From NCBI GenBank assembly GCA_015143295.1, contig CM026565.1, forward strand, positions 27,164,052 to 27,228,051: a stretch of 64,000 nt of DNA, given 5' to 3'. The stretch's first letter is position 1. Every line of letters starts with the position of its first letter. Of the stretch, positions 10,379-21,512 are shown in pieces. Both the position numbers and the translations under genes were made by a program. The DNA is from Tetracentron sinense (taxonomy: Eukaryota > Streptophyta > Magnoliopsida > Trochodendrales > Trochodendraceae). The notes under the pieces are model-generated. The model made no database searches. It was not told where the DNA came from and saw only the letters and a list, made by a program, of their open reading frames with translations.

Positions 10379-11854
10379 AAAAATTAGGAATGGAGTAGGG
10401 CATTGCCCTTATAAGTCAGGGTGAGACCTTAAAAAAACCTAAGCCTTGCTTTGGCTTGGCCCTTTGATTACAGTACATTAGACCTTTTTGAGTCTTAATG
10501 GTCTACTCTTTTGGTGAGACTCATGAATCTTATATTTGACACTTTACACTTTGTCATGGTAGTTGATAGGAAATTTGATTCATTTTGTCAAGGTTTTTAA
10601 CAAGATTAATTATTACCATCATGAGATTTCAAGTCTTACCATTTTTATGAGACTTGAAATCATTCATTTTGTTGCATTTTCAATCTTATGAGAATTGCAA
10701 CCCAATAGATGAAAGCATCGATACATCTAGTTCTCAAAAAAAAAAAAAAAATGCATATTGTCCATTGACAAAACTTACAAAGTGTCAGATTTTATAAGTC
10801 TCCGCAAAAGAATGGACCCTTAGAGGAAATTTGCATAAAATTTCATTTATATGCCACTAACACCTGTCTCAATTTAATACATAGCATTTGTACATAATGT
10901 TTGGAAACATACTATTTTTTTGTTTGGATATCAGTGGTTAGCTTAGGGATTGGAGCTCTTGCGATTCATCGCCTAGGGGAAAATACTAATAAGAAGGATA
11001 GTTTTGTCTCATGATTTATGGAGTTTTTTCACAAATCACCCGATGGGTGTGTTTCACTTATCAATGTAATTAGTGATGCACGCAGAGAAAAATTCTACAG
11101 GATCCCTCGAGAAGATCTACACCCAACCTTTTCAATATATAACAAAGAATATGGAGAAACTGGGCTCTCTTTTTGTCACGTGGTGTAGATCCATTGAGCT
11201 AAAACTTGCTCTAAGAAGAGACCATGTCGCATTTAAAGAGCCTACCTCTTCTATGTTCCGCAATGTGAAATTTGAAAAAGAAGAAAGACACCAGTCCTCT
11301 GTTAGGATTGCAAAGGCGAGCTCCTATTACTTGATTAGGATGTCCTAGGTATATTTCCTAGATTTGGGGGAGGGGGAGGGGGAGGGGGAGGGGGAGTTGG
11401 GGGGCTCTAAATGGATAGGTAAAGGTGTTATTTGACTTCGATATTTTCCAGTAGTCACTGACGAGGAGATCACTAACAACATTCTAGAAGCATCACGTAC
11501 TTTTATGAATGTCAACTAAAACGTTGTGCATATAAATAAAAACTTTGGTTGACATGCACAATTTCAGAATAAATGTTGACAGTCTCCTTGCTAACAATTA
11601 CTGGAGAAGATCTTGTGTTAGTGTTTTTTTGGATGACTTAGCAGGAGTGTGATACCTACTCAAATTAGTGGGTGATTACTAATTAGCGATTAATTATGAT
11701 TGGAGTGAGTGTGTTTAATTAGTTATTGAGAGATAATGGATAGTTTGTAATTGGTAGTGATCATTATAAAAAGATTGTAATAATTTAGTTTTATAGCGGA
11801 AGATAAATGAATGAGAGTTCTTGAAAGATGTTTTACCCCTCATAGCGGTATTAA
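10379..11854. other. Intergenic DNA with a (GGGGGA)n tract
   Basis: Holds the inverted-repeat arm at 10605-10716 (partner of 7296-7392) and a run of about five GGGGGA units at 11366-11396. The latter is a strong G-quadruplex candidate on the plus strand. A 91-codon open frame at 11073-11348 has no recognisable domain and is not called. Otherwise nothing. Confidence 0.45.
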
Positions 11855-12200
11855 GAGAATATCCAACGCACTACCTATTCCAGCTCCCTTCACTGGAACA
11901 GGGAGCCTGAACCACTTTTTGATACTCCAACGGGCTCGCCAGATGACCTTGTTACTCCAGGGAGCACGATTCTGCTCGTCAACAGAAGCGAGTGGAATCA
12001 ACTCGCTACTCATTTAAAAAAAAAAAACTAGACCGTTGAAACCACTGAATACCGAAAGATGTGATGAATGGGGAAGAAGAAGGGAAAAGATAGGGAGTGA
12101 GTTGGAGTACTCCTGCAAAAATCTCTTCCCTATCCGTCAGCAACTCACCATTTAGACAAAAAAGAAGAAGAAATATTTAGCATATGCGTTGGAGATGCTC
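11855..12200. mobile_element. Tourist-like (PIF/Harbinger) MITE, TSD TAA
   Basis: 346 bases with inverted ends GAGAATATCCAACGCA and TGCGTTGGAGATGCTC, flanked on both sides by TAA (11852-11854 and 12201-12203). A three-base TWA duplication with such ends is typical of PIF/Harbinger MITEs. Non-coding. The element split at 42581-45753 has the same ends. Confidence 0.72.
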
Positions 12201-12204
12201 TAAT

Positions 12205-12480
12205 GGAGAGAGCAATAGTTCGGTCCACAGGTGAGGAGCGAACTATTGCTTGTCGCTCTCGCAAATCCGTCCAATAAACTTGGGTTAATTTTTTTTATCC
12301 TAGGGTTAAATTTTGTTATTTTATTTTTCTAAAAATAAGAATAGATGGGTGAGCCCTAGGGATAAGTGAATCTTAACCACAGTTAAAGGGAGTTAAAATG
12401 GGACACATGACAAGAAAAAGGAAATGAAGACACTCCTCACGTCACCAACTGAGGAAGTGATTATTTTCCTAACGGAGTTA
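12205..12480. repeat. Family F1 repeat with AGCAATAGTTCG hairpin
   Basis: AGCAATAGTTCG at 12211-12222 pairs with CGAACTATTGCT at 12239-12250. The F1 core follows: GATGGGTGAGCCCTAGGG, AGTGAATCTTAACCACAG, GTTAAAATGGGACACATGAC. The right end reads GAGGAAGTGATTATTTTCC, similar to the ends of copies at 42830 and 53342. Confidence 0.6.
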
Positions 12481-13415
12481 GGCTCTTCCAAGTGGTCATA
12501 TCATTTAATTTTATCTATCTTTTATTTAATTTTATCTATTTTTTGTTATGAGAAAAAGGTATGTAACAAAGTGTCTATTATGTATTGACTTTGAGAATTT
12601 TTTATTTTATTTTATTGGTAATCAACTTTGAGAATATCAACATAGGTCACCACACAAGAAAAAAAAAGTCTAAATATGAAGCAAAACTATGCTTGAAAGG
12701 TTTATTTTACGGAGCTCTATGGGTAAATAGAGTAACAAACAGCTCATGATTATTAGAAAATAAATAAATAGTTTAATAAAGAATAATTTTTAATAATTAA
12801 AAGGCTGCCACCGTTTTTAGCAAAAAAAGGAGAGCACTCTCCACCTCATATTTTAGGAAAAAAAAATTAGAAGGAGGAGAGGGCAAATGGGTCTAATAAA
12901 TGGTTGTGGACTAAAATACTTGTAGGAGTGTGAGAGTAGGGCACATGAAATTTATTGCTTATGGGTAATATTTAAATGAGGGTATTTAAAAAGTAAGGAA
13001 GACTGCATGCATACATGGGAATCAATTAATTATTAGGGACGAAAAAGAGGCACGAGAAGTGGTGTTTGGTGCTTGTCTCTCTGCTTTTTTAGACTGTCAG
13101 TGATGCTTACAGCTAACTTCAAGGGCACGGAAACCTTATTTTTCTTTTCTTCTACCTTCAAAAAAAAAAAAAAACAAAAAAGGAGAGAAAGAGAGAGAGA
13201 GGCGGTGGATATATTATTGAAGGATCAATATCTATATATAATTTTAAAGACAGAAAATAATCATCTCCTTGGTGGGTGATGCGGGCGTCTCGGCTCTCAT
13301 TTTCTTCCCCCGTGTCTTCCTTCTTACCTCGTGATTTTTTTCTATTAATAAAAAGGTCCGGCAAATCCCGCACTCCTTTTGAGTGACTTTATATATATAT
13401 ATATATATCCTTAAG
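12481..13415. other. Intergenic DNA with microsatellites
   Basis: AT-rich, with an A-run then GA repeats at 13159-13202 and a TA run at 13389-13408. Open frames in the GA/A-rich part are low-complexity artefacts. No gene. Confidence 0.45.
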
Positions 13416-13657
13416 TGGCATTTGGATTGGATTTTATTAGCCAAGAATCAATTCTGATAAAATTGATTACGTAGAAATTAACGGTCAAACAATCATTTTT
13501 TCAAATAATAGTGCTGGGAAAATAGGAAGTTGAGAGACACAATTTTGTATTTTCCAAACACTATTATTTGAAAAAATGATTGTTTGACCATTAATTTCTA
13601 CGTAATCAATTTTATCAGAATTGATTTTTGACTAATAAAATGCAATCCAAACGCCCC
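13416..13657. mobile_element. Fold-back MITE, nearly all inverted repeat, copy 1
   Basis: The arms are each about 110 bases. The left arm starts GGCATTTGGATTGGATTTTA and the right arm ends AATGCAATCCAAACGCCCC. Between the termini the arms match almost base for base (AAAATTGATTACGTAGAAAT, AAATAATAGTG...). Only about 30 bases of loop remain. Non-coding; could form a long RNA hairpin if transcribed. Copy 2 is 380 bases downstream. Confidence 0.75.
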
Positions 13658-13664
13658 ATTAGGG

Positions 13665-13800
13665 TTCACCTATCTATCCTTGGTTTATGGAAAAATAAAA
13701 TTTTTAAAAATTAACTAAAAGGATTAAAAAAGACTAATCCAAGAACGAGGAGCAGTAGTTCGCTCCTCGCCAGTGGAGCGAACTATTGCTCTTTAGAGAA
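13665..13800. repeat. F1 fragment with a 16-base-arm hairpin
   Basis: TTAGGGTTCACCTATCTATC and CCTTGGTTT mark an F1 half. GAGCAGTAGTTCGCTC at 13750-13765 pairs with GAGCGAACTATTGCTC at 13776-13791 (one mismatch, 10-base loop). Confidence 0.55.
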
Positions 13801-14043
13801 ACTAGAAATTGTAGGTGGAGTTTAGGCCCCAAATCAGCAAAGTCTACTTGCTAGGGTCAATCAGTGGGCTTGAATTAACCCCAATTAAATTTATGAGTTT
13901 GAGCCGAGCCATGGACTTGCAAGCTCAAACCCAATTGAAGATCAGTCCAATTTATTGGATGAAATTATACACATTATTTGTATAATGCATGAATATATTG
14001 CATCATCATAAATGTATTATCCCATTTATTTGAGGTTGATAAT
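13801..14043. other. Intergenic DNA, no gene
   Basis: Contains a short word-repeat segment (TGAGCCGAGCC, CTTGCAAGCTCAAACCC) like the GAGC-rich MITE fragments at 34310 and 53842. Otherwise featureless. Confidence 0.3.
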
Positions 14044-14293
14044 AAGAGGATTTTTTTGGCTAAAAATTAATTATGATAAAATTGATTGTGAAGACATTCA
14101 TGATCAAATAATCATTTTTTTTTATAATAGTGTTCGGAGAATACGAAGTTGAGAGACTCACCTACGTATTCTCAACTTCGTATTCTCCGAACACTATTAT
14201 TTGAAAAAATCATTATTTAACCATTAATTTCTACACAATCAATTTTATTAGAATTGATTTTTGGGTAAAAAAATCCAATCCAAACACCCCATA
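14044..14293. mobile_element. Fold-back MITE, copy 2
   Basis: Same family as 13416-13657: AATAGTGTTCGGAGAATACG on the left pairs with CGTATTCTCCGAACACTATT on the right, and the right end reads CAATCCAAACACCCC. The left terminus is more decayed. The loop is CTCACCTACGTATTCTC with a second small fold. Confidence 0.7.
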
Positions 14294-14540
14294 AGAATTT
14301 TGTTTCCTCATTCCATTAGATAAAAATGTAATATAAATTAGAGTCTTGAGATTCACCATGTTCCTAGGTCGGCGAATCGTTTTGCACACAAATTGACATG
14401 TTTTGGCCTCTCTCGGGAGTCAAATGTTTTGGAGGCTCAGCTCCTCAATCCCCACTCCCTACTCCTGAAGAAGAATTTTTGCTTGTAAAGGTTTTTTAGT
14501 TTTACTCTAATTAAATGATATCGTTCCAAAAAAAAAAACA

Positions 14541-14750
14541 AAAGGGGGACTACGAAGTCCCCTTTCTTGCTGACTGCCGGTGTTCCTTTTTACTCCTTGA
14601 CAATGGTTAAGCTTAACTAAATTATGAAATTGTTTTTTTTTTTAAATCAAGGTTGGATGGATGAACCATAAGGGTGAGTGAGTCTTAACCATAGTTAGTG
14701 GGTGTTAAAAGGAGAGTATGGACCAATGAGATCACGCAGTCACGTTGGAA
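14541..14750. repeat. Family F1 repeat with GGGGACT hairpin
   Basis: AAAGGGGGACT / AGTCCCCTTT (14541-14565, one bulge) is followed by the core: CAATGGTTAAGCTTAACTAA, GATGAACCATAAGGGTGAG, TCTTAACCATAGTTAGTGGG, TGTTAAAAGGAGAGTATGG, ACCAATGAGATCACGC. Confidence 0.55.
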
Positions 14751-14801
14751 TCAGGTTGGAAGCTGATTGCGATTTCCATTTCCCATTTTCCTATAAATTA
14801 T

Positions 14802-14972
14802 AGGATAAAGCTTCTGAGACCCCCTTAGGGCCGAGACCATCGAGGCCATGCTCTAAGAGCATGAGATTTCAGGTGGGGCCTACGGTGTGAAATGGGCCCA
14901 CCTGAAATCCAATGCTCTTAGAGCATGGTCTCGGTGGTCTCGGCCCTAATGGGGTCTCAGTAGCAAAGTCCT
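14802..14972. mobile_element. 171-base fold-back MITE, 7-base TSD AAATTAT
   Basis: AGGATAAAGC...CTGAGACCCC on the left pairs with GGGGTCTCAG...GCAAAGTCCT on the right. The arms continue through GGGCCGAGACCA and CATGCTCTAAGAGCAT to GGATTTCAGGTGGGCCC. AAATTAT flanks both ends (14795-14801, 14973-14979). A 7-8 base duplication points to hAT. Confidence 0.7.
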
Positions 14973-14979
14973 AAATTAT

Positions 14980-15308
14980 AAGCATATTATGTTTATTTTA
15001 TCCTATAGCTTCTCCAGATGGACGGGCCTACGGCTGGGCCAACACGAGCCTTATTGGCCGTTAATTTAGATTGACTGGGTCTCCGAGCGGCCTAGCCTGA
15101 TATATAGCCCTAGGTTGGCAGTTAACTCAGGTTAGACTGGGGTTCTTGGAGTGGGCCAACCGACATATAGCCCTCCGGTGGTTCTAATTCTTTAGCCCAT
15201 TGTCTACCCCAGCAAGGCCTTAGGAATTCAGTATCCGATGATTCTGGCTAAGTGAATGTGCAGCAATTTTTTTGTCATATATATAGTGGCCCTTCAAGGA
15301 GTCCCGTT
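14980..15308. other. Intergenic DNA, word-repeat rich
   Basis: Contains GGGCCTACGGCTGGGCC, GAGCGGCCTAGCCTGATA, ATATAGCCCT repeated twice. It looks like an old member of a GGGCC-rich MITE family. No gene. Confidence 0.3.
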
Positions 15309-15563
15309 ATGCCCTTGAGGTCGCCACATGTCCCTATTGACATCCCTTACACCTTTTAACTATAGTTAAAATTCACCCACTCTTAAGGTTCACCTACTTA
15401 TCCTTGTTTTTTAGAAAAATATTAAGTTTTTTTTAACCTTAGGAGTTAGTGAATTTTAACTAGATTTTTTTAATATATTTTTTAAAAAAGCTAAGGATAG
15501 GTGGGCTAAATCTTAATCACAATTAAGGGGTATCAATAGAGACACATGGCGACCTCAATGACA
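15309..15563. mobile_element. F1 element, near-complete fold-back
   Basis: The left end TGCCCTTGAGGTCGCCACA-TGTC and right end GACACATGGCGACCTCAATG are inverted copies. Inside are AACTATAGTTAAAATTCACC and GGGCTAAATCTTAATCACAA. The best example in the window of F1 as a discrete fold-back unit of about 255 bases. A C-run at about 15667-15680 follows. Confidence 0.6.
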
Positions 15564-15874
15564 TTACCAGGAAATTTTTTTATAAAAATATCAATAAAAA
15601 ATTACCCCAATTTTTTTTCTCGAGCAAACCCCCAAGTTTCATACCCTCAAAAATTTTTTTATAACCCCCCCCCCCCCCCAAAAAAAAAAGAAAAATTCAT
15701 GACTCCGCCCTTGTGTTAACTTATGGGTGTGATTATGTTAAGAGAGAGTTCAATGGCGATTGAATATAATCTGAGGTAGAAAATATCCATTTTTTTAAAA
15801 AGGAAAAAGAGAGAGAAATGCTGGAGGCACTAACTAAAAGTGCCAAGCCTATTAATCACATAGACAATCATTTA

Positions 15875-17311
15875 GAGACTGTTTGGTTCGGATTCGTAAT
15901 TTAATCACATACTAATCCGGCTCTTAAAATCGCGTTTGGTTAGTTTCCCGAATCGGTTGTGCGCTCCATCGATTGAACTCATAACCGATGTATCCCGAAT
16001 CGGCTGAAGAGGTGATTTTGAAATGAGAGAAATCGATTTGCATTACCGATTGTGCGGACTGATTTACGACGGAAATATTGATTCGGCTTTAACGACCTCC
16101 AAACTCGATTGACCACATCACTTGTTAGGTTTTTCAGGTGAGAATCAAACGTTGGGATAGGTACTCCTCTCAAGCTTCTTCATCATCTTCTTCTTCATAT
16201 GTGCAGGTAAGGGTTTTGCAAATTTTGAGGGTTTTTGGAACTAGAAGAAGAAAAAGATCTTCTTCTTCTTTCTCGAGAAATCTGTGTGACTTTCTGACTG
16301 AACTAGAAGAAGAAGATCTTTTGGTAAGGGTTACTTTGCTGTAAGATCCGTGAAGATTACGGAGACGAACCAAAAAACTGATCTTGAATCGTTTAATGGT
16401 CTTGTGGATCTTGTAAGCATGTTCCTTGTATTTATAAGCTTTTTATATTTGTTAAACTGGATCAAGAAGCTCTGTTTTTTGACATGCACTTTCTTTGGGG
16501 GTTTTCTACTTTGAAGGGTTCTTCTTTGAGGTGTTTTTCTTCAACTGATTCAAACTTAACCTTAAAAAAAAAAAAAACACTGTAAACCTTCATAAATGGA
16601 ATGAAAATAATCCATGGATGGATGAAATTACTCACATTTGCCACACCACTAGGATAATAGCTTATCATTGGGTAGTTCGATGTCCACTTTGGTAGGTAAA
16701 AAATATAATAAAGTAATTTATTTGTAATTTCATGTTTGCATTTTCTTAAACCATTATTTGTATATTGAATGCATAATCACCCTGAATCTTTTATGTGGGT
16801 TGATAAAGAAGATGGTGATACTCAGAGTATAACGGTCCAACATAACAATAATATGATGGAGGAACGTAGGAGATACCGAATGCTTCTATATGCATCATGT
16901 CAATGCATAATAATTCTAGTTGTTATTACTTTTTTTATGTCACTGTTATAGTTTGTAACCATTGTCTTCAAGTAGAGACTTATGTCACTTTTTATAGTTT
17001 GTAACTATTATCTTCAAAGTAGGGATTTATGTCACTTTTATAGTAACAATTGTTTACAAGTAGAGTTTTTTTTGTTAAACTTTCAAGGGATGGATAACAT
17101 TTTCCAAAATTTCAGATTAGTAATTAGTTTTATGTTAGGATGATCCAAACACAATTATTTTGCACAAAATCGATTTCCTGCAAATAATCGATTATAAACA
17201 GGATACTTCCAAACATGATTATTTATAACACTTTCAGAAGACAGCGATTATTCATGATAACGCTTTCTGTATAATCAATTGTGATTTTCATAATCCGAAC
17301 CAAACGGCCTC
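15875..17311 (+). mobile_element. PIF/Harbinger-type non-autonomous element, TSD TTA
   Basis: 1,437 bases with inverted ends GAGACTGTTTGGTTCGGATT and AATCCGAACCAAACGGCCTC, flanked by TTA at 15872-15874 and 17312-17314. The interior has CT/AG-rich exon-like stretches at 16160-16330. A small frame at 16856-16951, starting at an ATG, encodes MEERRRYRMLLYASCQC followed by a hydrophobic stretch; it may be a relic of an ALP1/HARBI1-like N-terminus. No transposase catalytic domain was found, so the element depends on others. Confidence 0.7.
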
Positions 17312-17314
17312 TTA

Positions 17315-17885
17315 GCCGTGTGTCTCGAAAAGATTGATTGGTTTTGGTGCTCGCGGCTTTAGCTTTTTTTTTTTTTTTTTTCACATTATATCTCTTTGGG
17401 GATGGATACGCTCAATACACTACCGGTTATTACCATGGGAAATTAGGTGAAAATAGAACAAAATGACATAAATTTTGTGGAAAAAAATACGAGTAGAATT
17501 GTATTAGAAAAATACTTTCACATATTTTCTAGACGTACGGTTCAAATCCAATTTAGTCCTACTATGTGCGCGTGGTTGAAAATTCCACCCCATCCTAACC
17601 TAGAATAGATACTAACCCTACTGATGAGTGAATTTTTTAAAGATAAAAATAAAAAGAAAAAAGAGAGTGACTGATCGATTGAGATATTTATTCCTAGTTG
17701 TCGAGAGAATATGTTACACGTATCTCATTTTAAGTATACACTAGGGGTGAAATCTTGGTGTAGAACATGTAATAGTTGACCATCTAGGGTAACAAATGAA
17801 AAGAAGTTGGCCGGAGAGATAGATTAAAAAACTTCTACACACTTAGTTGGGCTGGAGAGATAAATTAAAAAACTTCTACACACTT
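17315..17885. other. Intergenic DNA, no gene
   Basis: Includes a T-run at about 17365-17382 and a duplicated phrase (TTAAAAAACTTCTACACACTT at about 17825-17845 and 17865-17885, 40 bases apart). No coding or element signal beyond that. Confidence 0.4.
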
Positions 17886-18362
17886 GGGGCTGTTTGGCAT
17901 CATTCATTGGGAATGATTTTTCTTATCCTGGGAACATAAAGAGTCTAAACGTGTTTGACAAGTCATTTTTAGGAAATGATTTTAAGAAGCGTCTTGCGTT
18001 AGGCACAATTTTTAGGGAAAAAAAAAATCACATTCCAGAATCAATTCTGCATAACACGCTTATAAGATAAATATCAAAATTGACGAGATAGATGAGACAT
18101 AATAAAATAATTGGGATCTTATGATACTTATATATGTGTTGATGATATAACCATATTTAATGCCTAAAATAATTTTTTTATTTTTTATTTTTATTTTTTT
18201 CATCCAAACGTATTTTGTTATTTATTTTTTTCATAATTGATTATGAGTGATAGTTACCAAATGCATCCACAGTACAAAATTGATTATAAGAATAAAAACT
18301 TATAAGAATTAATTTTTTTCTAGAATGAGAGAATCGACATAACTGATGCTAAACGGTCACTT
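17886..18362. mobile_element. MITE with TGTTTGGCATCA ends
   Basis: GGGGCTGTTTGGCATCA at the left is mirrored by TGATGCTAAACGGTCAC at the right; inner words such as AAACGTGTTTG and CCAAACGTATTTTG also mirror. About 475 bases, non-coding. The superfamily was not settled: the flanking ACTT repeat is too short to decide. Confidence 0.5.
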
Positions 18363-18901
18363 AGTTTCTCAGGATCGTAACTTTGCATATGGTTATCAAA
18401 ATTATTATTATTATTATCATTATTATTATATTATTATTAGAAAGCTAACGATGAGCTTGAAAACTATACAATCCAATTGACCATGGGATCATCATGAAAG
18501 AGACAATTTCGAGGGTCAATTTTTACCTTAAAGTCAAAATTTGTTATTTTGAATAATTTTCTATTTTACTATTATTAGTTTTATTTTAGGTTTTGAAAGT
18601 CTAACAGAGTTGGAAAACTCTTAACTGAGAGTTATGTATGTTTTAATCATTTTATAGTTTTTGCAATTTTGAAAAGTTTACTAATTCGGATAAATTCGCT
18701 TTTAGAAGAGGCTAAGTTGAAGCAGGAGCATGGGTCTTATATATAGGCTATGCATGTAAGGAGTCGAGGCATATTGTTGGGAAGTGTCTAGCGGACCACA
18801 CATTCGGCTTGTGGACCACAAAGGCTTTTTTTAACACGCGTGGCTAAGATTCACTCATCCTAAGATTCTTCGATCTAACCTCGATTTTTTTAATATAAAA
18901 A
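18363..18901. other. Intergenic DNA, ATT microsatellite
   Basis: An imperfect ATT run at 18400-18440 and AT-rich sequence. An F1-like scrap (GCTAAGATTCACTCATCC) lies at about 18843-18860. Confidence 0.35.
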
Positions 18902-19917
18902 CTAGTGGGCAGCACATGCGATGCAAGTGAGAGTGGCGGAAAGGGAGAGAGACTCGGAAGAGGGATCCTAGTGAGGGTATTTTGGTAAATTTCTTTTAAA
19001 TATTTTGATAATAGAACCTTTGAGAAATTTTTTAGATTTAAAAAAATTGTGAGAGACACGCTAAGTATAAAAAGAGACATTTTGATAATAAAAAAACTCT
19101 ATTTTTTCTCTTAAAATGTAAGTACCATGTAGAGAGGGTGTGCCACTTCGTTGAGAGAGACCAATGAGGGAGTATGAGAGAAGATAAGGATAAAGATTGA
19201 AAAGAATCGTGGAGATTTAGATGAATTAATTGTAGTTGATATTACTGAAATATCCTTACTAACTTCTCTTATGTAAAATTGAATAACGTAATATCTTAAT
19301 TTTTTTTTATACGAAGTTATGGATAAAATAAAAAAAATTCACCTTACAAACTACGTTCATAGTAACCCATGAGGGGTAGCTCAATGGTCAGCGAACTGTA
19401 AACTCGGAAGTCGGTTTTTTGAGTCCCACTCTTAACTCCTCATGGGGCTTGTGGTGTGGGTCTCCTCGGTGTTGGGGGATTAGTGTAGCATTTGCTGAGA
19501 TACCCCTAACTTGAAAAAAAAAACAAACAGGAAGATACAATAAAATTAGGACTCATTAAGAATATTAGAAAAAAAAATCAACTAACTTTTTAACCCCACT
19601 TCTTTCGTTATAATAATAGAGAGGGTGTGCCTCTTCGTTGAGAGAGACCAAAAAGGGAGCATGGGAGAAGACAATGATAAAGATTTGAGGGAATCATAGA
19701 GATTTAGAGAGATTATTGTTAGTTGTAGTTGATATTACTTTATTATCATTATTAATTTTTCTTATGTAAAATAAAATAACATTATATCTTAATTTTTTTA
19801 TACAAAGTTATGGATAAAATAGGAAAAGTATAAAAAAATTCACCAAAATTGGGACTCATTAGGAATATTAGTAAAAAATCAATCAACTTTTTAACCTTGC
19901 TTGTCACATTATAATAA
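18902..19917 (-). mobile_element. Helitron copy H5, reversed, with internal duplication
   Basis: The 3' end on the minus strand is CTAG at 18902-18905, preceded in reading order by a GCGATGCA-type hairpin (here CTAGTGGGCAGCACATGCG on plus), with the host A at 18901. A block beginning TAGAGAGGGTGTGCC at 19131 recurs at 19617 and again inside H6 at 20091. The 5' end appears cut where H6 inserted: TATTATAATG remains but the opening TC is lost. A SINE sits at 19352-19522. Confidence 0.6.
19352..19522 (+). mobile_element. tRNA-derived SINE inside Helitron H5
   Basis: GGGGTAGCTCAATGGTCAGCG is close to a polymerase III A box, and GGTTTTTTGAGTCCC is a poor B box. The 3' tail is A-rich. ACAAAC flanks the insert (19346-19351 and 19523-19528). 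The sister Helitron at 19918-20420 lacks it at the same place (about 20310-20330) and so serves as the empty site. Confidence 0.6.
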
Positions 19918-20420
19918 CTAGCGGGCGGCACGTGCGATGCACGTGAGAGAGAGGGGAAGGGGAGAGAGACTGTGAAGAGAGACTCTAGTGAGAGAATTTT
20001 AAAATTTCAACTTAAAAAGATGGAGTAGTGGATTGAAATTAACTCATAACACACGTCTCTACTTTTTCTTTTGAAAAGTAGTTACAACATAGAGAGGGTG
20101 TGAATCTTTGTTGAGAGACCAAATAAAAAGTATGAGAGAAGATAATGATAAATATTTGAGGGAATCGTGGAGATATTGAGGGATTATTGCAAGTTGTAGT
20201 TGATATTACTTCAATATCCCTACTAAATTTTCTCATATAAAATAAGATAATATAATATCTTAATTTTTTTTATATGGAGATATGGACAAAATAGGAAAAA
20301 TATAAAAATTCATCTTTACTAACTATAAGATACCATAAAATTGGGACTCATTAGGAATATTAGAAAAAAATCAATCAACTTTTTAACCCCGCTTCTCTCA
20401 TTATAATAGTAGAGTAGAGA
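19918..20420 (-). mobile_element. Helitron copy H6, reversed
   Basis: CTAGCGGGCGGCACGTGCG at 19918-19936 is the 3' end read backwards; the hairpin arms CACGTGC and GCACGTG are intact with a three-base loop. The 5' end lies near 20420, where plus-strand CATTATAATAGTAG and GA-T mark the TC start. About 500 bases with no Rep/Helicase. Confidence 0.62.
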
Positions 20421-21512
20421 TAGAGATATTAACCTTAAAGTAGTCAAGCTTAATCATTGTTAAAAGAGACATATGGACCTCGGGCTGTCAATGGATTGGA
20501 TCAGGATCCAGATCCAGATCCAGATCCAGACCCGATTAGCCAGATTTTGGGCCCAATTAGTGATATGTGGGATAGATACAATTTGCAAAGGTAGAATCCG
20601 ATTTTAATCGGATCGGATTCAGATATATCGTGATTCGATCCGATTAAAATCTAATTTGATTATAATATACTTTTTTTGGGGTTAAGATAACAACACCACA
20701 AAGCGAAGCTACAGTCATGAGAAGGAATACTACACACACTTTATTCGATCACAGTAGTGTATAAATATCATATTTCACCATCCACAAGATATTTATTTGA
20801 ATTCATTTGAATATATAATCGGAAACGAATTCGGACCTAAGTAACTAAAGCAGGGAGGGGAGGGGGAAGGGGAGCGGGAGCGGGAGAGCGTCAAATTTTA
20901 ATTAAGGGTATGGTCGAGAGTGAGTAAATTAAACTTAAAAAAGATTAAAAGAGACATTGTGTTGGCCTCTGAGTGTGATTGAACTCATGGAGAGTTCAAT
21001 CGTAATTGGCAAAGAATTATGATCTTGGTAAATTACAAAAAATAAAGAAAAAAAAAATATGTAGAAAAAAAGAGTTGAAAAAGAAGACTTGTTATGTACA
21101 CACATACACTCTGAAACAAGTCACACAACACATCGTGCATTGACGTAGAAAAAAAAATGAAAATTGAAAAGACCTTTTATGCCTTTCCGTAAGCGTTAAC
21201 CCATGAGAAAGGATAAATGTGTAAACTTCAACAAAACTTTGATTTCACTGTTTATCTTCCTCAGTTTATGAGTTACAGATTTACAGTGGTGAAAAAAATG
21301 GAAGACATCAATGTGGAGATCAAGTTTTGTGGATTCACCGCGCTCTACGAAAATGAAACTCATGGTTTACGAAAATAGAAACCGCACTCTCCACATGAAT
21401 TCATTCTCAAACCGTGAGAGCGAGGTTTGAGAGCAAGAGCGGAGGGTAAACAGACGGTTTGGGTTACTTAAGATTCCGCTATGATTTCGCTCCATTTACA
21501 CACTCAACATTA
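20421..21512. other. Intergenic DNA: repeat scraps, G-rich tract, hairpin
   Basis: A GATCCA hexamer run at about 20497-20527 starts a GGATC-rich MITE-like stretch (to about 20660). A G-rich tract with quadruplex potential is at 20852-20887. An F1 fragment at 20886-21005 contains the hairpin GATTGAACTC / GAGTTCAATC (20978-21002), the same hairpin carried by the Helitrons. No gene. Confidence 0.5.

Noticed and set aside
11073..11348. 91-codon frame starting with Met
   Set aside because: No recognisable domain, no neighbours, lies in repeat-rich gap; could be chance.
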